Assembly (NCBI GenBank): GCA_964510225.1
Contig: CAZEAN010000098.1
Location: 1-21,416 of the forward strand
DNA from: CAZEAN01 sp964510225
GTDB taxonomy: Bacteria > Planctomycetota > Planctomycetia > Isosphaerales > Isosphaeraceae
Length of the DNA: 21,416 nucleotides
Reading direction: 5' to 3'
In this document: positions 1-7,687 of the stretch, piece by piece
Layout of the letters: each line of letters opens with the position of its first letter
Position numbering within the stretch: position 1 is the stretch's first letter
Made by a program: the position numbers and the translations under genes
Notes under the pieces: model-generated
Database searches by the model: none
What the model was told of the DNA's origin: nothing
What the model saw: the letters and a program-made list of their open reading frames with translations, nothing else

Positions 1-100
1 CAGCAATGATCTCGAGTTCGTGGCCGAAGGACTCGAAGAGGTAGCGGAGCAGTTCCTTGCCGAGGAAGCCTGATCCTCCGGTCACTAACCATCGGGCCAT
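1..100 (-). CDS. NAD-dependent epimerase/SDR-like protein, N-terminal fragment
   Basis: Only the first 33 codons are present; the gene continues beyond the left edge. Reading leftward from the ATG at 98-100 gives a protein beginning MARWLVTGGSGFLGKELL, a hydrophobic strand followed by the glycine-rich TGGSGFLG loop that binds NAD(P) in extended short-chain dehydrogenases such as sugar-nucleotide epimerases and dehydratases. It lies 62 nt downstream of the heptosyltransferase on the same strand, so it is probably the third gene of the lpxK-heptosyltransferase operon and may act on a nucleotide sugar for the cell envelope. The substrate cannot be told from this fragment. The Rossmann fold is clear; the family assignment beyond that is inference. 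Confidence 0.7.
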   Translation of the reverse strand, partial: MARWLVTGGSGFLGKELLRYLFESFGHELEIIA

Positions 101-162
101 CGCACAAGACTCCGAGATCATTCGGCTGTAATCTGGCCTTCCCTGCCAGTCGCGTGGGAGCT

Positions 163-1209
163 TTAGGCAACAAGCTTTCCAGAGATCAACCGCTGGCACG
201 CTTCGAAGACCGTTGCTGGGTCGAGTTCCGTCATGCAGCGGTTGTGTCCTTCCGGGCAGGTTGATCGCTGGCAAGGACCGCAAGGGACCGGTTGTTGGAG
301 ATGGATGGCACGCGGATGATCGGTCCGAGTCCAGGCGATCCAGGTCGGACCGAAGAGGGTGATCACAGGGACCCGAAAGGCGTTTGCAAAGTGTCGGGGG
401 CCAGAATCGGTTGTGACGAGAAGGATCGATCGTCGGATGCTCGCCTTCGAGAGACCGATTCCAACCGGTGCCTGATCGAGGCTAAGGACATCCGGGTGAT
501 CGGCTAAAGCAGCGATTTTTCGAGCTTGGTTGCGCTCCGAAGGGCCGCAGAGGACGAGGACCCGGACCTTAAGTTCACTAACAAGTCGCCGGGCTAACGT
601 GGCAAACGATTCCTCCGGCCAGTTTTTCGAAGGGCCAAAGGCACCGCCTGTATTCAAGGAGACAACTTGGTCGCCGGGGCTTATCCCGAGGGATCGCCAG
701 ACCTCGTCTGTCTTGGTTTCATCAGCATTACTGGTGAACAATTCTGGCTGCGTCGAATCGGTTGGGCAGCCGAGCCGCTTGGCGAGCTTGAGGTATTCTT
801 GAACAATCGGCGTCGGTCGAATTCGACCGCGCTGATCACGGAACGGCGGGATGGGATCCGTTAGTAGGATCCCCCGACCTCCACGCGCAAACCCGATCCG
901 TCGGGGGACGCCGCCAAGCCAAGCCATCAGCCCAGATCGAATTGAATTCGGGAGGAGGAGGGTGAGATCAAATGACTCTTGTCGGATTCGGTTGATGACT
1001 CCGAACATCCGTTGACTCGGATCATCTGATCTGGGGCGGAACCAGATCCAACGGTCGACCCAAGGAACGCCTTCCAGGGTGTCCCCAACGACAGGTTTAG
1101 CAACGCCCGTAATTTCAGCATTGGGAAAACCAGCGCGTAATGCCCGGAGCGTTGGGGTCGCCATCACGGCATCACCGACCAGATTCGGGCAGAAGACGAC
1201 AATCTTCAA
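163..1209 (-). CDS. waaF: Lipopolysaccharide heptosyltransferase (glycosyltransferase family 9)
   Basis: 348 aa, the usual size for ADP-heptose:LPS heptosyltransferases, which add heptose to the inner LPS core at the cytoplasmic face of the inner membrane. The N-terminus reads MKIVVFCPNLVGDAVMATP; the Asp in GDAVMATP (residue 13) matches the catalytic base of GT9 enzymes. The C-terminal half has the donor-binding segment TTDSGPRHFANAF followed by ITLFGPT, and a Cys cluster (CGPC, then CP, then RCM) typical of this family near the end. It begins 6 nt after the lpxK stop, so the two are almost certainly co-transcribed, fitting a lipid A/core operon. Heptosyltransferase II is the best match; heptosyltransferase I or another GT9 member is possible because the core structure of this organism is unknown. 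Confidence 0.85.
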   Translation of the reverse strand: MKIVVFCPNLVGDAVMATPTLRALRAGFPNAEITGVAKPVVGDTLEGVPWVDRWIWFRPRSDDPSQRMFGVINRIRQESFDLTLLLPNSIRSGLMAWLGGVPRRIGFARGGRGILLTDPIPPFRDQRGRIRPTPIVQEYLKLAKRLGCPTDSTQPELFTSNADETKTDEVWRSLGISPGDQVVSLNTGGAFGPSKNWPEESFATLARRLVSELKVRVLVLCGPSERNQARKIAALADHPDVLSLDQAPVGIGLSKASIRRSILLVTTDSGPRHFANAFRVPVITLFGPTWIAWTRTDHPRAIHLQQPVPCGPCQRSTCPEGHNRCMTELDPATVFEACQRLISGKLVA

Positions 1210-1215
1210 CGCAGT

Positions 1216-2307
1216 TTACTCCCGATCCGTACACGTTGGAGGCGGCTCGATCCTTCCCGGTCCTCGACTGCTCACCTCGCCAAGGAGCTTGTGAACCACC
1301 TCCGCACCACTCAAGAGCTCCATCCCAATCCGGAGGGCGCGGAGTGGAACAGAATCGAGTTGATCGAGCCGGAGCTTGACCGAATCCTTCTGGGTGGTCA
1401 AGACGAGCGAAGCTCCCGATTCCGAAGCCCAGTGTCGGAGTGATTCCACGTCATTCCGATCGTAGCGGTGGTGATCCGGGAAGACCCGGAACGCGGTCAG
1501 TTCTGCGCCTAGCTGCTCTAGGGTTGTTCGGAACGCTCCGGGGTTACCGATCCCTGAGAACGCCGCTACTGACGCTCCCTGGACTTGGTCCAAGGTTTCA
1601 GAGCGTCCTTCGGCATCAATCAGATCTTGAGGAGCATGACGGGCTTCAACGATCGGAATCGAACCAGCGAAGCGCTCGATCTCGGTCCGAATCAAAGCCC
1701 TTGTTTCGGGCTGAACTTGGTCGGCTCGGGTCAATAGGATGCAATCAGCGCGACGGAGTGAGCGGATCGGTTCTCGGAGCAGGCCACCAGGGAGAAGTGC
1801 CCCTTGGCCGAAGGGGTCGAGCGCATCGATCAAGACGAGATCAAGATCCCGATGGATCCGTCGGTGTTGGAAACCGTCGTCGAGCACGAGGATTTCCATC
1901 TCAAGCTCCTCGACAGCGATCCGTGCCAGCTCCACCCGATCGGGATTCTGCAACTGTGGAACGTCCGGCAGGTTCTGGTCGAGGACGAGCCCTTCATCGT
2001 TGAGACCGGTTGATCCGCCATAGCCTCGACTGAGGGTCGCTACCCGGACTCCTTGGTCCCGAAGGACTCGGCAGACAAACTCAACCATCGGCGTCTTGCC
2101 TGTGCCTCCGACGCTGATGTTGCCAATTGAAATAACTGGAACAGCCGCACGACTGGCCTTTGACCAGCCCAGGTCGTAGGCGAGGTTCCGAAATTCAACT
2201 GCCCCTCGGTATGGAACTGCAAGGGCCCGGAGGCCGAACCGCCAGAGGCTCGGGATTGGCCCTCGAAGATCACCTCGGATGATCCGGAGATAGTAATCGC
2301 GGTCCAT
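1216..2307 (-). CDS. lpxK: Tetraacyldisaccharide 4'-kinase (lipid A biosynthesis)
   Basis: 363 aa. LpxK phosphorylates the 4' position of the tetraacyl-disaccharide-1-phosphate precursor to form lipid IVA, at the inner membrane. The N-terminus carries a stretch with the aromatic/hydrophobic character of the LpxK membrane-associating helix. Residues 61-73 read IGNISVGGTGKTP, the family's P-loop (GGTGKTP at 67-73), and DDGFQH at 143-148 is the highly conserved second active-site motif with the catalytic Asp pair and the His. The ATG at 2305-2307 puts the P-loop at the usual distance from the start; AAGG directly abuts the ATG and a GAG lies further upstream, so the Shine-Dalgarno is poor. It heads an operon with the heptosyltransferase and an epimerase-like gene. 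The gene implies an outer membrane with lipid A. Confidence 0.93.
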   Translation of the reverse strand: MDRDYYLRIIRGDLRGPIPSLWRFGLRALAVPYRGAVEFRNLAYDLGWSKASRAAVPVISIGNISVGGTGKTPMVEFVCRVLRDQGVRVATLSRGYGGSTGLNDEGLVLDQNLPDVPQLQNPDRVELARIAVEELEMEILVLDDGFQHRRIHRDLDLVLIDALDPFGQGALLPGGLLREPIRSLRRADCILLTRADQVQPETRALIRTEIERFAGSIPIVEARHAPQDLIDAEGRSETLDQVQGASVAAFSGIGNPGAFRTTLEQLGAELTAFRVFPDHHRYDRNDVESLRHWASESGASLVLTTQKDSVKLRLDQLDSVPLRALRIGMELLSGAEVVHKLLGEVSSRGPGRIEPPPTCTDRE

Positions 2308-2391
2308 CCTTGGACACTCGCTTGTTAGTACCGAGAGACTGGAGCAAGCTTGTCATGTTAGTTAGACAGGCCATCTCAAAAGACGGCTGCG

Positions 2392-3483
2392 TTAGCCGGC
2401 CTTCATCGTCGCGATGATGGCATCGGCCATTTCTTGAGTTCCGACAGCACTCGGATCGTCTCGGGACGGTTTCATGTCGTAGGTGACATCTTTCCCTTCG
2501 GCGATCACTTTGGCAACTGCCTTTTCAAGCCGGTCCCCTGCTTCAAGCTCGCCGAGGTAATCAAGCATCAGCTTCCCGGAGAGAATCAAGGCAGTTGGGT
2601 TTACCTTGTTCATTCCCTTGTACTTCGGCGCGGAACCATGCGTTGCCTCAAAGACAGCACCTTTGTCTCCGATGTTCATCCCCGGTGCAACGCCGAGGCC
2701 GCCCACTAAGCCCGCACCGAGGTCGGAGAGGATGTCGCCGTAAAGATTTGGCAACACCAAAACGTCATACTGCTCTGGTTTTTGCACAAGCTGCATGCAC
2801 ATGTTGTCAACAATGCGTTCTTCGAATTCGATATCAGGATATTCTTTCGCGGTTTCTTCAGCGGTCTTGAGAAAGAGGCCGTCCGAAAATTTCAAGATAT
2901 TCGCCTTGTGGACAGCCGTGACCCTCTTTCTTCCCTGCTTCTTGGCGTAGTCGAAGGCAGCGCGGACGATCCGCTGGGTCCCTCCGATGGAAATCGGCTT
3001 GATCGAGATCCCCGAATCGGCCCGGATGCTCTTTCCATTAAGGCGCTTGATGTGGCCGATCAGTTCTTCGGTTTCCGGCTTGTTGATTTCGAACTCAATA
3101 CCAGCATAGAGGTCTTCGGTATTTTCTCGGACGATCACCAGGTCGACGTTGTGTTCACTGAAGGTGGTCCTGACACCCGGATAGTACTTGCAAGGACGGA
3201 CGCAGGCGTAGAGATCGAGCGCCTGGCGGAGGTAGACGTTCACACTCCGAAAGCCGGTGCCGACGGGAGTCGTGATCGGTGCCTTGAGGGCGACGCCTGT
3301 TCTTCGGATCGAGTCAAGGACACTCTCGGGAACCGGAGTTCCGAGCTTCTCCATAACATCGACGCCAGCTTCCTGGATGTCCCAGTTGACTTCGACACCG
3401 GTCGCGTCGATGCATCGTCGGGTCGCTTCGGCCAGTTCGGGGCCGGTACCGTCTCCGGTAATCAAGGTCACTTCGTAGGGCAT
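2392..3483 (-). CDS. NAD-dependent isocitrate dehydrogenase (isocitrate/isopropylmalate dehydrogenase family)
   Basis: 363 aa beta-decarboxylating dehydrogenase. It most likely oxidises isocitrate to 2-oxoglutarate in the TCA cycle. ITGDGTGPEL at the N-terminus is the family's nucleotide/substrate loop. Residues 79-96 read RSVNVYLRQALDLYACVR: Ser80, Asn82, Arg86 and Arg96 match the isocitrate-binding Ser-x-Asn pattern rather than the Glu/Leu-rich region of isopropylmalate dehydrogenase. RENTEDLYAGIE (119-130) supplies another substrate Arg and is common in the short NAD-type bacterial enzymes. The C-terminal half has DVLVLPNLYGDILSDLGAG, which holds metal-binding Asp residues, and FEATHGSAPKY for the cofactor. 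A GGGAG lies about 11 nt before the ATG. Homoisocitrate or isopropylmalate dehydrogenase activity is less likely but not excluded. It is divergent from the Mpo1-like gene. Confidence 0.85.
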   Translation of the reverse strand: MPYEVTLITGDGTGPELAEATRRCIDATGVEVNWDIQEAGVDVMEKLGTPVPESVLDSIRRTGVALKAPITTPVGTGFRSVNVYLRQALDLYACVRPCKYYPGVRTTFSEHNVDLVIVRENTEDLYAGIEFEINKPETEELIGHIKRLNGKSIRADSGISIKPISIGGTQRIVRAAFDYAKKQGRKRVTAVHKANILKFSDGLFLKTAEETAKEYPDIEFEERIVDNMCMQLVQKPEQYDVLVLPNLYGDILSDLGAGLVGGLGVAPGMNIGDKGAVFEATHGSAPKYKGMNKVNPTALILSGKLMLDYLGELEAGDRLEKAVAKVIAEGKDVTYDMKPSRDDPSAVGTQEMADAIIATMKAG

Positions 3484-3668
3484 CGGTACTCTAGCTCCCT
3501 CGCAATCGTGCGTTGTCCGTCCGATTCTGAGTTGGTTCTGTTCGACTCGGACCCAAGTTTGATTATGATGCGTTGAATGACTGGCGAGGAGTTAAGCTAC
3601 TCTCGGATCAGGTGGTCCGTCAAGCAAACGATTCCAGACCTAGTGGACTCAGAGGTACTGATCGACCG

Positions 3669-3959
3669 ATGCTTTGCCCACCGACCTCACCCGACCCCAT
3701 CGTGACTAACTGGCTTGCACGTCATCATCAGCCCTTCAACTTCGGCTTGCACATGATTGGGATCCCGCTCACGGTTCTTGGGGTTCTCCTGATTCCAGTC
3801 TATCTCACACTCTTCTCGCTTCCGATCTTCTTGTTCGCGTTTGTGCTCTTCGATGTTGGTTACGGCCTTCAGTTTCTCGGTCACCTCTTCGCTTGGTCCG
3901 AGCCTGGCGAGATTCGCTTCCTCCGAGAATGGCTCTCTAAGAATCGGGAAGCTTCTTGA
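3669..3959 (+). CDS. Mpo1-like (DUF962) small membrane protein
   Basis: 96 aa when started at the ATG at 3669; the frame is open back to 3573, but the extra 32 residues look non-coding. Residues 15-34 read WLARHHQPFNFGLHMIGIPL, matching the DUF962/Mpo1 signature of a His followed by P-x-N and LHxxGxP. A second conserved block, FLGHLFAWSEPGEIRF (69-84), contains another His. Between them are two closely spaced hydrophobic segments (about 33-48 and 51-66). In yeast, Mpo1 is an Fe(II)-dependent dioxygenase in the alpha-oxidation of 2-hydroxy fatty acids, with iron held by His residues; His19/20, His28 and His72 could serve that role. Bacterial members are mostly uncharacterised, so the lipid function here is inference. 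It is convergent with the broken gene at 3973-4522. Confidence 0.75.
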   Translation: MLCPPTSPDPIVTNWLARHHQPFNFGLHMIGIPLTVLGVLLIPVYLTLFSLPIFLFAFVLFDVGYGLQFLGHLFAWSEPGEIRFLREWLSKNREAS

Positions 3960-3972
3960 CGAGGAGTTGCGT

Positions 3973-4522
3973 TCAACCGAGCCGACCGCGAAATGCTTCA
4001 AGGTGAGGGCACTCAAGCGCGAAATCGATCAGCTCGGTGAGTTTGTCCTCGTCGATTAACTGACTCAACGCTTCATGGACCTCACACGCATCCTCGCCAA
4101 ATCGTCGGGACAGAATCAATTCGATTGCCTTACGACTGGCGTCGATCGTCCCTTCTTGGCGCCCTTCCGTCGTCCATTCGTTTTTGAGTTCCCGTAGAAC
4201 TGATGACTCGAGCATGGCTTCGCGCCCTCCGAAGAGTTGGACTAACCACTCCGTATCATCATGCCCCAATCCGGCAAAGACCCAAGTTACCGCCAGCATA
4301 TTAGCGACTTGATCAGGTGGAGCGGCAGCTTCAATCCGTCGTGGGCACTCTTGGAAGATGACTTCTGGAGCGCCTTCTAGCTCGGTGAGGGCGATCCAAG
4401 GTTGGAGTACAAGACTGGATTCTTCCGAGCCCGGCCAGACCAGTCAAGATCGACCGAGGGAAGTGTTGGATCAGCCATTTGCTACTCCGATCGAACGGCT
4501 GTTCGTGCGGATTGCTTGACAA
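3973..4522 (-). pseudogene. Internally deleted remnant of a planctomycete PD-(D/E)XK-like/Rpn-type family protein
   Basis: Two matching pieces of one family are joined out of frame. From a TTG at 4520-4522 the first piece reads SSNPHEQPFDRSSKWLIQHF and onward to about RIQS, resembling the start of a roughly 300-aa family common in Isosphaera-type planctomycetes, then runs into nonsense and a stop at 4331-4333. In another frame the C-terminal part begins around 4420 with LVLQPWIALTELEGAPEVIF and is open to the stop at 3973; it includes MLAVTWVFAGLGHDD, QLFGGREAMLESSVLREL and HLEAFRGRL. The whole remnant is about 180 codons, so roughly 100 or more residues from the middle, where a nuclease-like core would be expected, are missing. 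The family identification rests on recognition, not a search. A shorter call of an intact 108-aa protein at 3973-4299 is possible but would lack the family's N-terminus. Confidence 0.65.
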
Positions 4523-4689
4523 GAGCGCTTGTCCCTCAGTCAGCTACAGAGGATGAACACAACATTGGTTCCCAGTAGGCAATAGACCTGCTGAGATTGA
4601 TTTGCCTCAGCGTACCAGATTCAGATCAGCCTGATCGATGCTGAGCGCCAACTCCGTCAGACCGCGAGCAGTCGAGGAGATCTCCCACG

Positions 4690-5427
4690 ATGGCCGATAG
4701 ACCAGTTGCACTTGTTACCGGATCAGCGGCCGGAATTGGGAGAGCCTCGGCGTGGCTCTTCGCTGAGTCGGGATACAACGTCATCGTTAATTACTCCAAG
4801 TCCATGACCGAGGCAGAGGAAACTGCGGACGGCGTCCGGGAGCGTGGTGCCGATGTCCGGGTGGTCCAGGCCGACATCGGAATTGAGGACGCAGTAAAGG
4901 GTTTGGTGAACGTGACGCTCGACGCCTTTGGTAAGATCGACGCGTTGGTCAACAACGCGGCGAAGACACACTTCATCCCGCATCAAGATCTCGATGCCTT
5001 AACTGATTTTGTTTGGGACGACATCTTTCATCTCAATGTCAAAGGCAGCTTCTATGCGTGTCGCGCCGCAATTCCCGCCTTAAAAACGCAACGTGGTTCG
5101 ATTGTGAACGTTGCTTCGGTTGCCGGCATCGCTGGCTCGGGGAGCTCGATTCCGTACGCAGCGAGTAAAGGAGCACTAATTACACTGACCAAAAGCTTGG
5201 CGACATTGCTCGCGCCGGAGGTCCGGGTGAATGCTGTCGCTCCTGGACCGGTCCAGACGCGTTGGCTAGCCGATCATCAAGACATGGTCAACGCTGCTGT
5301 TGCGAAGACCCCAATGCAGCGTGCGGCGACTGCGGAGGATATCGCCGAGGCAATCGTCTACCTTGCTCACCGGACCTCCTTAACAACTGGCCAGGTGTTG
5401 GTGGTCGATGGCGGTCGGACAATCTGA
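4690..5427 (+). CDS. SDR-family oxidoreductase (FabG-like)
   Basis: 245 aa, classical short-chain dehydrogenase length. TGSAAGIG at 10-17 is the cofactor-binding loop, NNA at 88-90 the structural motif, and Ser143, Tyr156 and Lys160 (YAASK) form the catalytic triad with the upstream Asn. The C-terminus TGQVLVVDGG is typical of the 3-oxoacyl-ACP reductase/glucose dehydrogenase branch. No Asp closes the second strand; the VNYSK after it suggests NADP(H) preference, but that is inference. GAGGAGA at 4674-4680 lies 9 nt before the ATG and supports this start. No acyl carrier or fatty acid genes flank it, so the substrate is unknown. It stands alone and is convergent with the zinc-ribbon gene. Confidence 0.87.
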   Translation: MADRPVALVTGSAAGIGRASAWLFAESGYNVIVNYSKSMTEAEETADGVRERGADVRVVQADIGIEDAVKGLVNVTLDAFGKIDALVNNAAKTHFIPHQDLDALTDFVWDDIFHLNVKGSFYACRAAIPALKTQRGSIVNVASVAGIAGSGSSIPYAASKGALITLTKSLATLLAPEVRVNAVAPGPVQTRWLADHQDMVNAAVAKTPMQRAATAEDIAEAIVYLAHRTSLTTGQVLVVDGGRTI

Positions 5428-5525
5428 CAAACAAGTGATCGTTGTTTCTTGAATCGAGAGAGGTGATCCATCCAAGTTTAAGGGTCGGTGCCGAATCACC
5501 TGTCTTCTGTGTCAGACTGAAAGTC

Positions 5526-6368
5526 TCACTGGAAACCGCCGGTGATCGACCTATCAAAAAACGATTTGTTCATGCTTTCGGAGAGCGCTGTCAGCCCCTG
5601 GCGCATTTCACCCAATTCTCCTCGAAGCGGACCCAATTGAGTATTCCCCTCGATTTGGTTCACTGCTCGGTGCAACCTATCAATAACATCGTTGAATCGT
5701 GGTGAATACTCACGGCGCAACCGCTCTGCCTCGCGACGGGGAATACCTGGTAAAATTCCGTATCTCATTGGAGCAGTTTCAAGACTACTGGAAACTAACA
5801 TCAGTTCGCCTTGATTTCTCATCAAATCTTCAGGACCCCGAATGAGTTCCATCACTGAGGCGAGTCGTTCAAGATCTCGGAGTACGCCTTCAAGTGCTTC
5901 CTTATTCTTGCTGTACTCAGGTGAGGGTTTTCCCAATCGGCTGACGCTGGCAGCAATTTGTGCGTACCAATCCGAGCCGTTTTGTGCGACCACAACGATC
6001 CCAATGATGAGCACCGCCACGATAGCGACCGTCGTCAGGATCGTTGCCAATGGGATCTGAGAAGGACACGCCGATTTCTTCTTTGTTCGATGTCGACCTT
6101 GTCGAGGCGACATTGCCACTGGTCGATCATCGAAGCCGCTACTTGCGCGAGGAAATAGCCTCTGCTCTTCGAATAGAGCTGCATCAAGATCGAGCAAGGA
6201 ACTTGGAGCCGATTCACTCGACGCTTCGACAACATCGTCGACGGAAAGTTCAGCTTCTGGGAGTGGGAACGGTTTGGAGCATCGTCGGCATCGAACGATT
6301 TTACCAGCAAGACGTTCGCTGAGATGATAACTTTGCTGGCAATAGGGACATCTAGTTTTCAGTTTCAT
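5526..6368 (-). CDS. Zinc-ribbon, single-pass membrane, coiled-coil protein
   Basis: 280 aa from the ATG at 6366-6368, preceded by GGAG with a 9-nt gap; the frame is open to 6551, but the extra 61 residues look non-coding. The N-terminus KTRCPYCQQSYHLSERLAGK with CRRC soon after gives a four-Cys zinc ribbon (Cys7, 10, 27, 30) of the MJ0042 type, found at the start of many planctomycete and myxobacterial proteins. An acidic linker (about 36-90) and a basic patch (RHRTKKK) lead to one transmembrane helix at about 106-128, placing the ribbon in the cytoplasm. The rest (about 150-280) is highly charged and helical with probable coiled coil and no recognised domain. The function is unknown; a sensor or envelope scaffold is conceivable. 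Confidence 0.75.
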   Translation of the reverse strand: MKLKTRCPYCQQSYHLSERLAGKIVRCRRCSKPFPLPEAELSVDDVVEASSESAPSSLLDLDAALFEEQRLFPRASSGFDDRPVAMSPRQGRHRTKKKSACPSQIPLATILTTVAIVAVLIIGIVVVAQNGSDWYAQIAASVSRLGKPSPEYSKNKEALEGVLRDLERLASVMELIRGPEDLMRNQGELMLVSSSLETAPMRYGILPGIPRREAERLRREYSPRFNDVIDRLHRAVNQIEGNTQLGPLRGELGEMRQGLTALSESMNKSFFDRSITGGFQ

Positions 6369-6848
6369 CTGATGCCACTCCGGGCCTCGATCGGGTTCCT
6401 TGCCCCAACACGATCTAAGCAAATGAGATCTCACCTCAATCCTGATTGTCCCCTGAGGTTCTCGGATGCTAGCTTTCATATTTAACCGTATCGCCGCGAT
6501 CGACGCTAACCGAATTCGGAGGTCGAGAACGCGACGATCGCGGTTGTTCAAAACGAAGACTCAAGCTAGACTCCGAGGCACCCGATCGCGAAGAAACCGC
6601 GCCGACTGGCCTTGGAGGACGTTCGACCGTTCAATCAATCCGGATTGATCGGCCTGGCGATTCCTCAGGGCAGAATCGACCGCCACGGACCGAAGTTTCC
6701 GGCGCGAGCACCCGGATGGAAGGAAGGAATCCGACCCCGGTGATCGGTCTCATCAATCAATGAATCTCTTGATCAAGTCGTTGACTGTTAGGCCTCTTGG
6801 TCAAATCGAGACCGATTTCTGCTCACGGTCAAATACAAGGAGGTTCTG
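6369..6848. other. 480-bp intergenic region between divergent genes
   Basis: No convincing gene was found. ORFs on both strands are short and lack protein-like composition. It should hold promoters for the zinc-ribbon gene (minus) and the secreted protein (plus), but no clear -35/-10 pair is visible. It contains a 16-bp perfect palindrome at 6634-6649, a CTTGATCAAG palindrome at 6768-6777 and a strong Shine-Dalgarno at 6837-6843. Two copies of TCAATCAAT occur, near 6631 and 6753. A small RNA cannot be excluded. Confidence 0.5.
6634..6649. repeat. 16-bp perfect palindrome, possible operator
   Basis: ATCAATCCGGATTGAT reads the same on both strands. It lies about 200 nt before the secreted-protein start and 265 nt before the zinc-ribbon start, in otherwise non-coding DNA. 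A dimeric regulator site is possible, but no second copy was found in this window. Confidence 0.35.
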
Positions 6849-7304
6849 ATGCGGTTCGTTCTGATGATCGGTTTGGCCTTGCTTTCCTCGATGACGGTCA
6901 ACGAGTTCACCCGTGCAGGCTCGATGAGCCAAAAACCGGTTGAAACCGAAAACGAAGTCACGCTTGAGCTACAGATTAGTGGTGTCGATGGCGAGGGATG
7001 GTCGATTCAGATTTCCCCCGCGACTGCAGCGAGTCAATTCAAAACATATACGAAGAAGCTCAAACCCTCACAACGAGGCTCGGTTCAACTCAAGAACATA
7101 GCGATCAAGGCTAAAAGTATCACACCAGACCGTGATTGTGCCTTCGCAATCAAGATCACTGACTCGGAAGGGGATTCCGAAGTCTTCAAGCGAAGCATTC
7201 GATTGAAAGAGTCTGGAAAGGATGATCCGTTACCCGAACTTTCAAAAACCTTCTTCCTCCGGACCACCGTCGTTGCTCGTAAGGATGACCCTCGCGATCG
7301 ATGA
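6849..7304 (+). CDS. Small secreted hypothetical protein
   Basis: 151 aa with an N-terminal export signal: MRFVLMIGLALLSSMTVNEF has one basic residue, then a hydrophobic core and a probable cleavage near the ARAG-like RAG at about residue 24. The mature part is about 125 residues, rich in Lys, Ser and Thr with alternating hydrophobic residues, as expected for a beta-rich periplasmic domain; no family was recognised. The start is firm: AAGGAGG at 6837-6843 sits 5 nt before the ATG, one of the best ribosome binding sites in the window, which suggests high expression. A strong hairpin at 7351-7400 follows the stop by 46 nt, so it is probably a single-gene transcript. Confidence 0.75.
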   Translation: MRFVLMIGLALLSSMTVNEFTRAGSMSQKPVETENEVTLELQISGVDGEGWSIQISPATAASQFKTYTKKLKPSQRGSVQLKNIAIKAKSITPDRDCAFAIKITDSEGDSEVFKRSIRLKESGKDDPLPELSKTFFLRTTVVARKDDPRDR

Positions 7305-7350
7305 GCCGAATTCTTCGTCCAGCATCGGCGATCCAATGTTAGGCGGGCTT

Positions 7351-7400
7351 CAATAAGAGAGACCCTGGAGCTGTCCGAGACTCCAGGGTCTCTCTTATTG
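7351..7400. terminator. Strong hairpin terminator with perfect 20-bp arms
   Basis: The arms at 7351-7370 and 7381-7400 are exactly complementary over 20 bp around a 10-nt loop. The lower stem is AT-rich (CAATAAGAGAG) and the upper stem GC-rich (CCCTGGAG), with T-rich sequence leaving the right arm (TTATTGTCTT). It lies 46 nt after the secreted-protein stop. Because the left arm on the other strand also ends in a T-containing run it could work in both directions. Confidence 0.8.
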
Positions 7401-7687
7401 TCTTAGGTGGAGCAGAGAATTCGGTTGACCCACCTGGACTCCGAGGTCCGAGTGGTCGAATTCCGAAGCTCAAGCCGTTTTGCGGTTCGGAACGAGTCAA
7501 GCTGCTCCAACCCTGCTCATGAACCGACGACCAGATGATTGCTTCTCTTGATAACTCACCGGGAGAGTATGCTAGAATGATTCTTTGGCACCAAACCTGA
7601 CCCATGTTCCCCATGACTTGGAAATCTGACTGACTCGCTCAACGTCAGATTCAACAAGTCTGCTTATATCGTTGATCAATACGGACA
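7401..7687. other. Non-coding gap after the terminator
   Basis: Together with 7305-7350 and the hairpin this makes a 383-bp stretch without a gene. A minus-strand frame is open over 7339-7614 but runs through the terminator and has unconvincing composition. The promoter for the following small gene presumably lies here, but no clear consensus was seen. Confidence 0.45.

Noticed and set aside
1440..2003. Plus-strand ORF of 187 aa opposite lpxK
   Set aside because: Arg/Ser-rich shadow of a conserved lpxK reading frame.
2782..3576. Plus-strand ORF of 264 aa opposite the isocitrate dehydrogenase gene
   Set aside because: The minus strand encodes a complete, motif-rich dehydrogenase; the plus frame has no recognisable protein features.
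4518..4533. GACAAG-AGCG-CTTGTC hairpin at the start of the broken gene
   Set aside because: Stem of only 6 bp without a T-run and overlapping the remnant's TTG start; not a convincing terminator or operator.
5461..5501. 7-bp inverted repeat AGGTGAT/ATCACCT between the convergent SDR and zinc-ribbon genes
   Set aside because: Short arms with a 27-nt spacer and no T-run; expected by chance in a window of this size.
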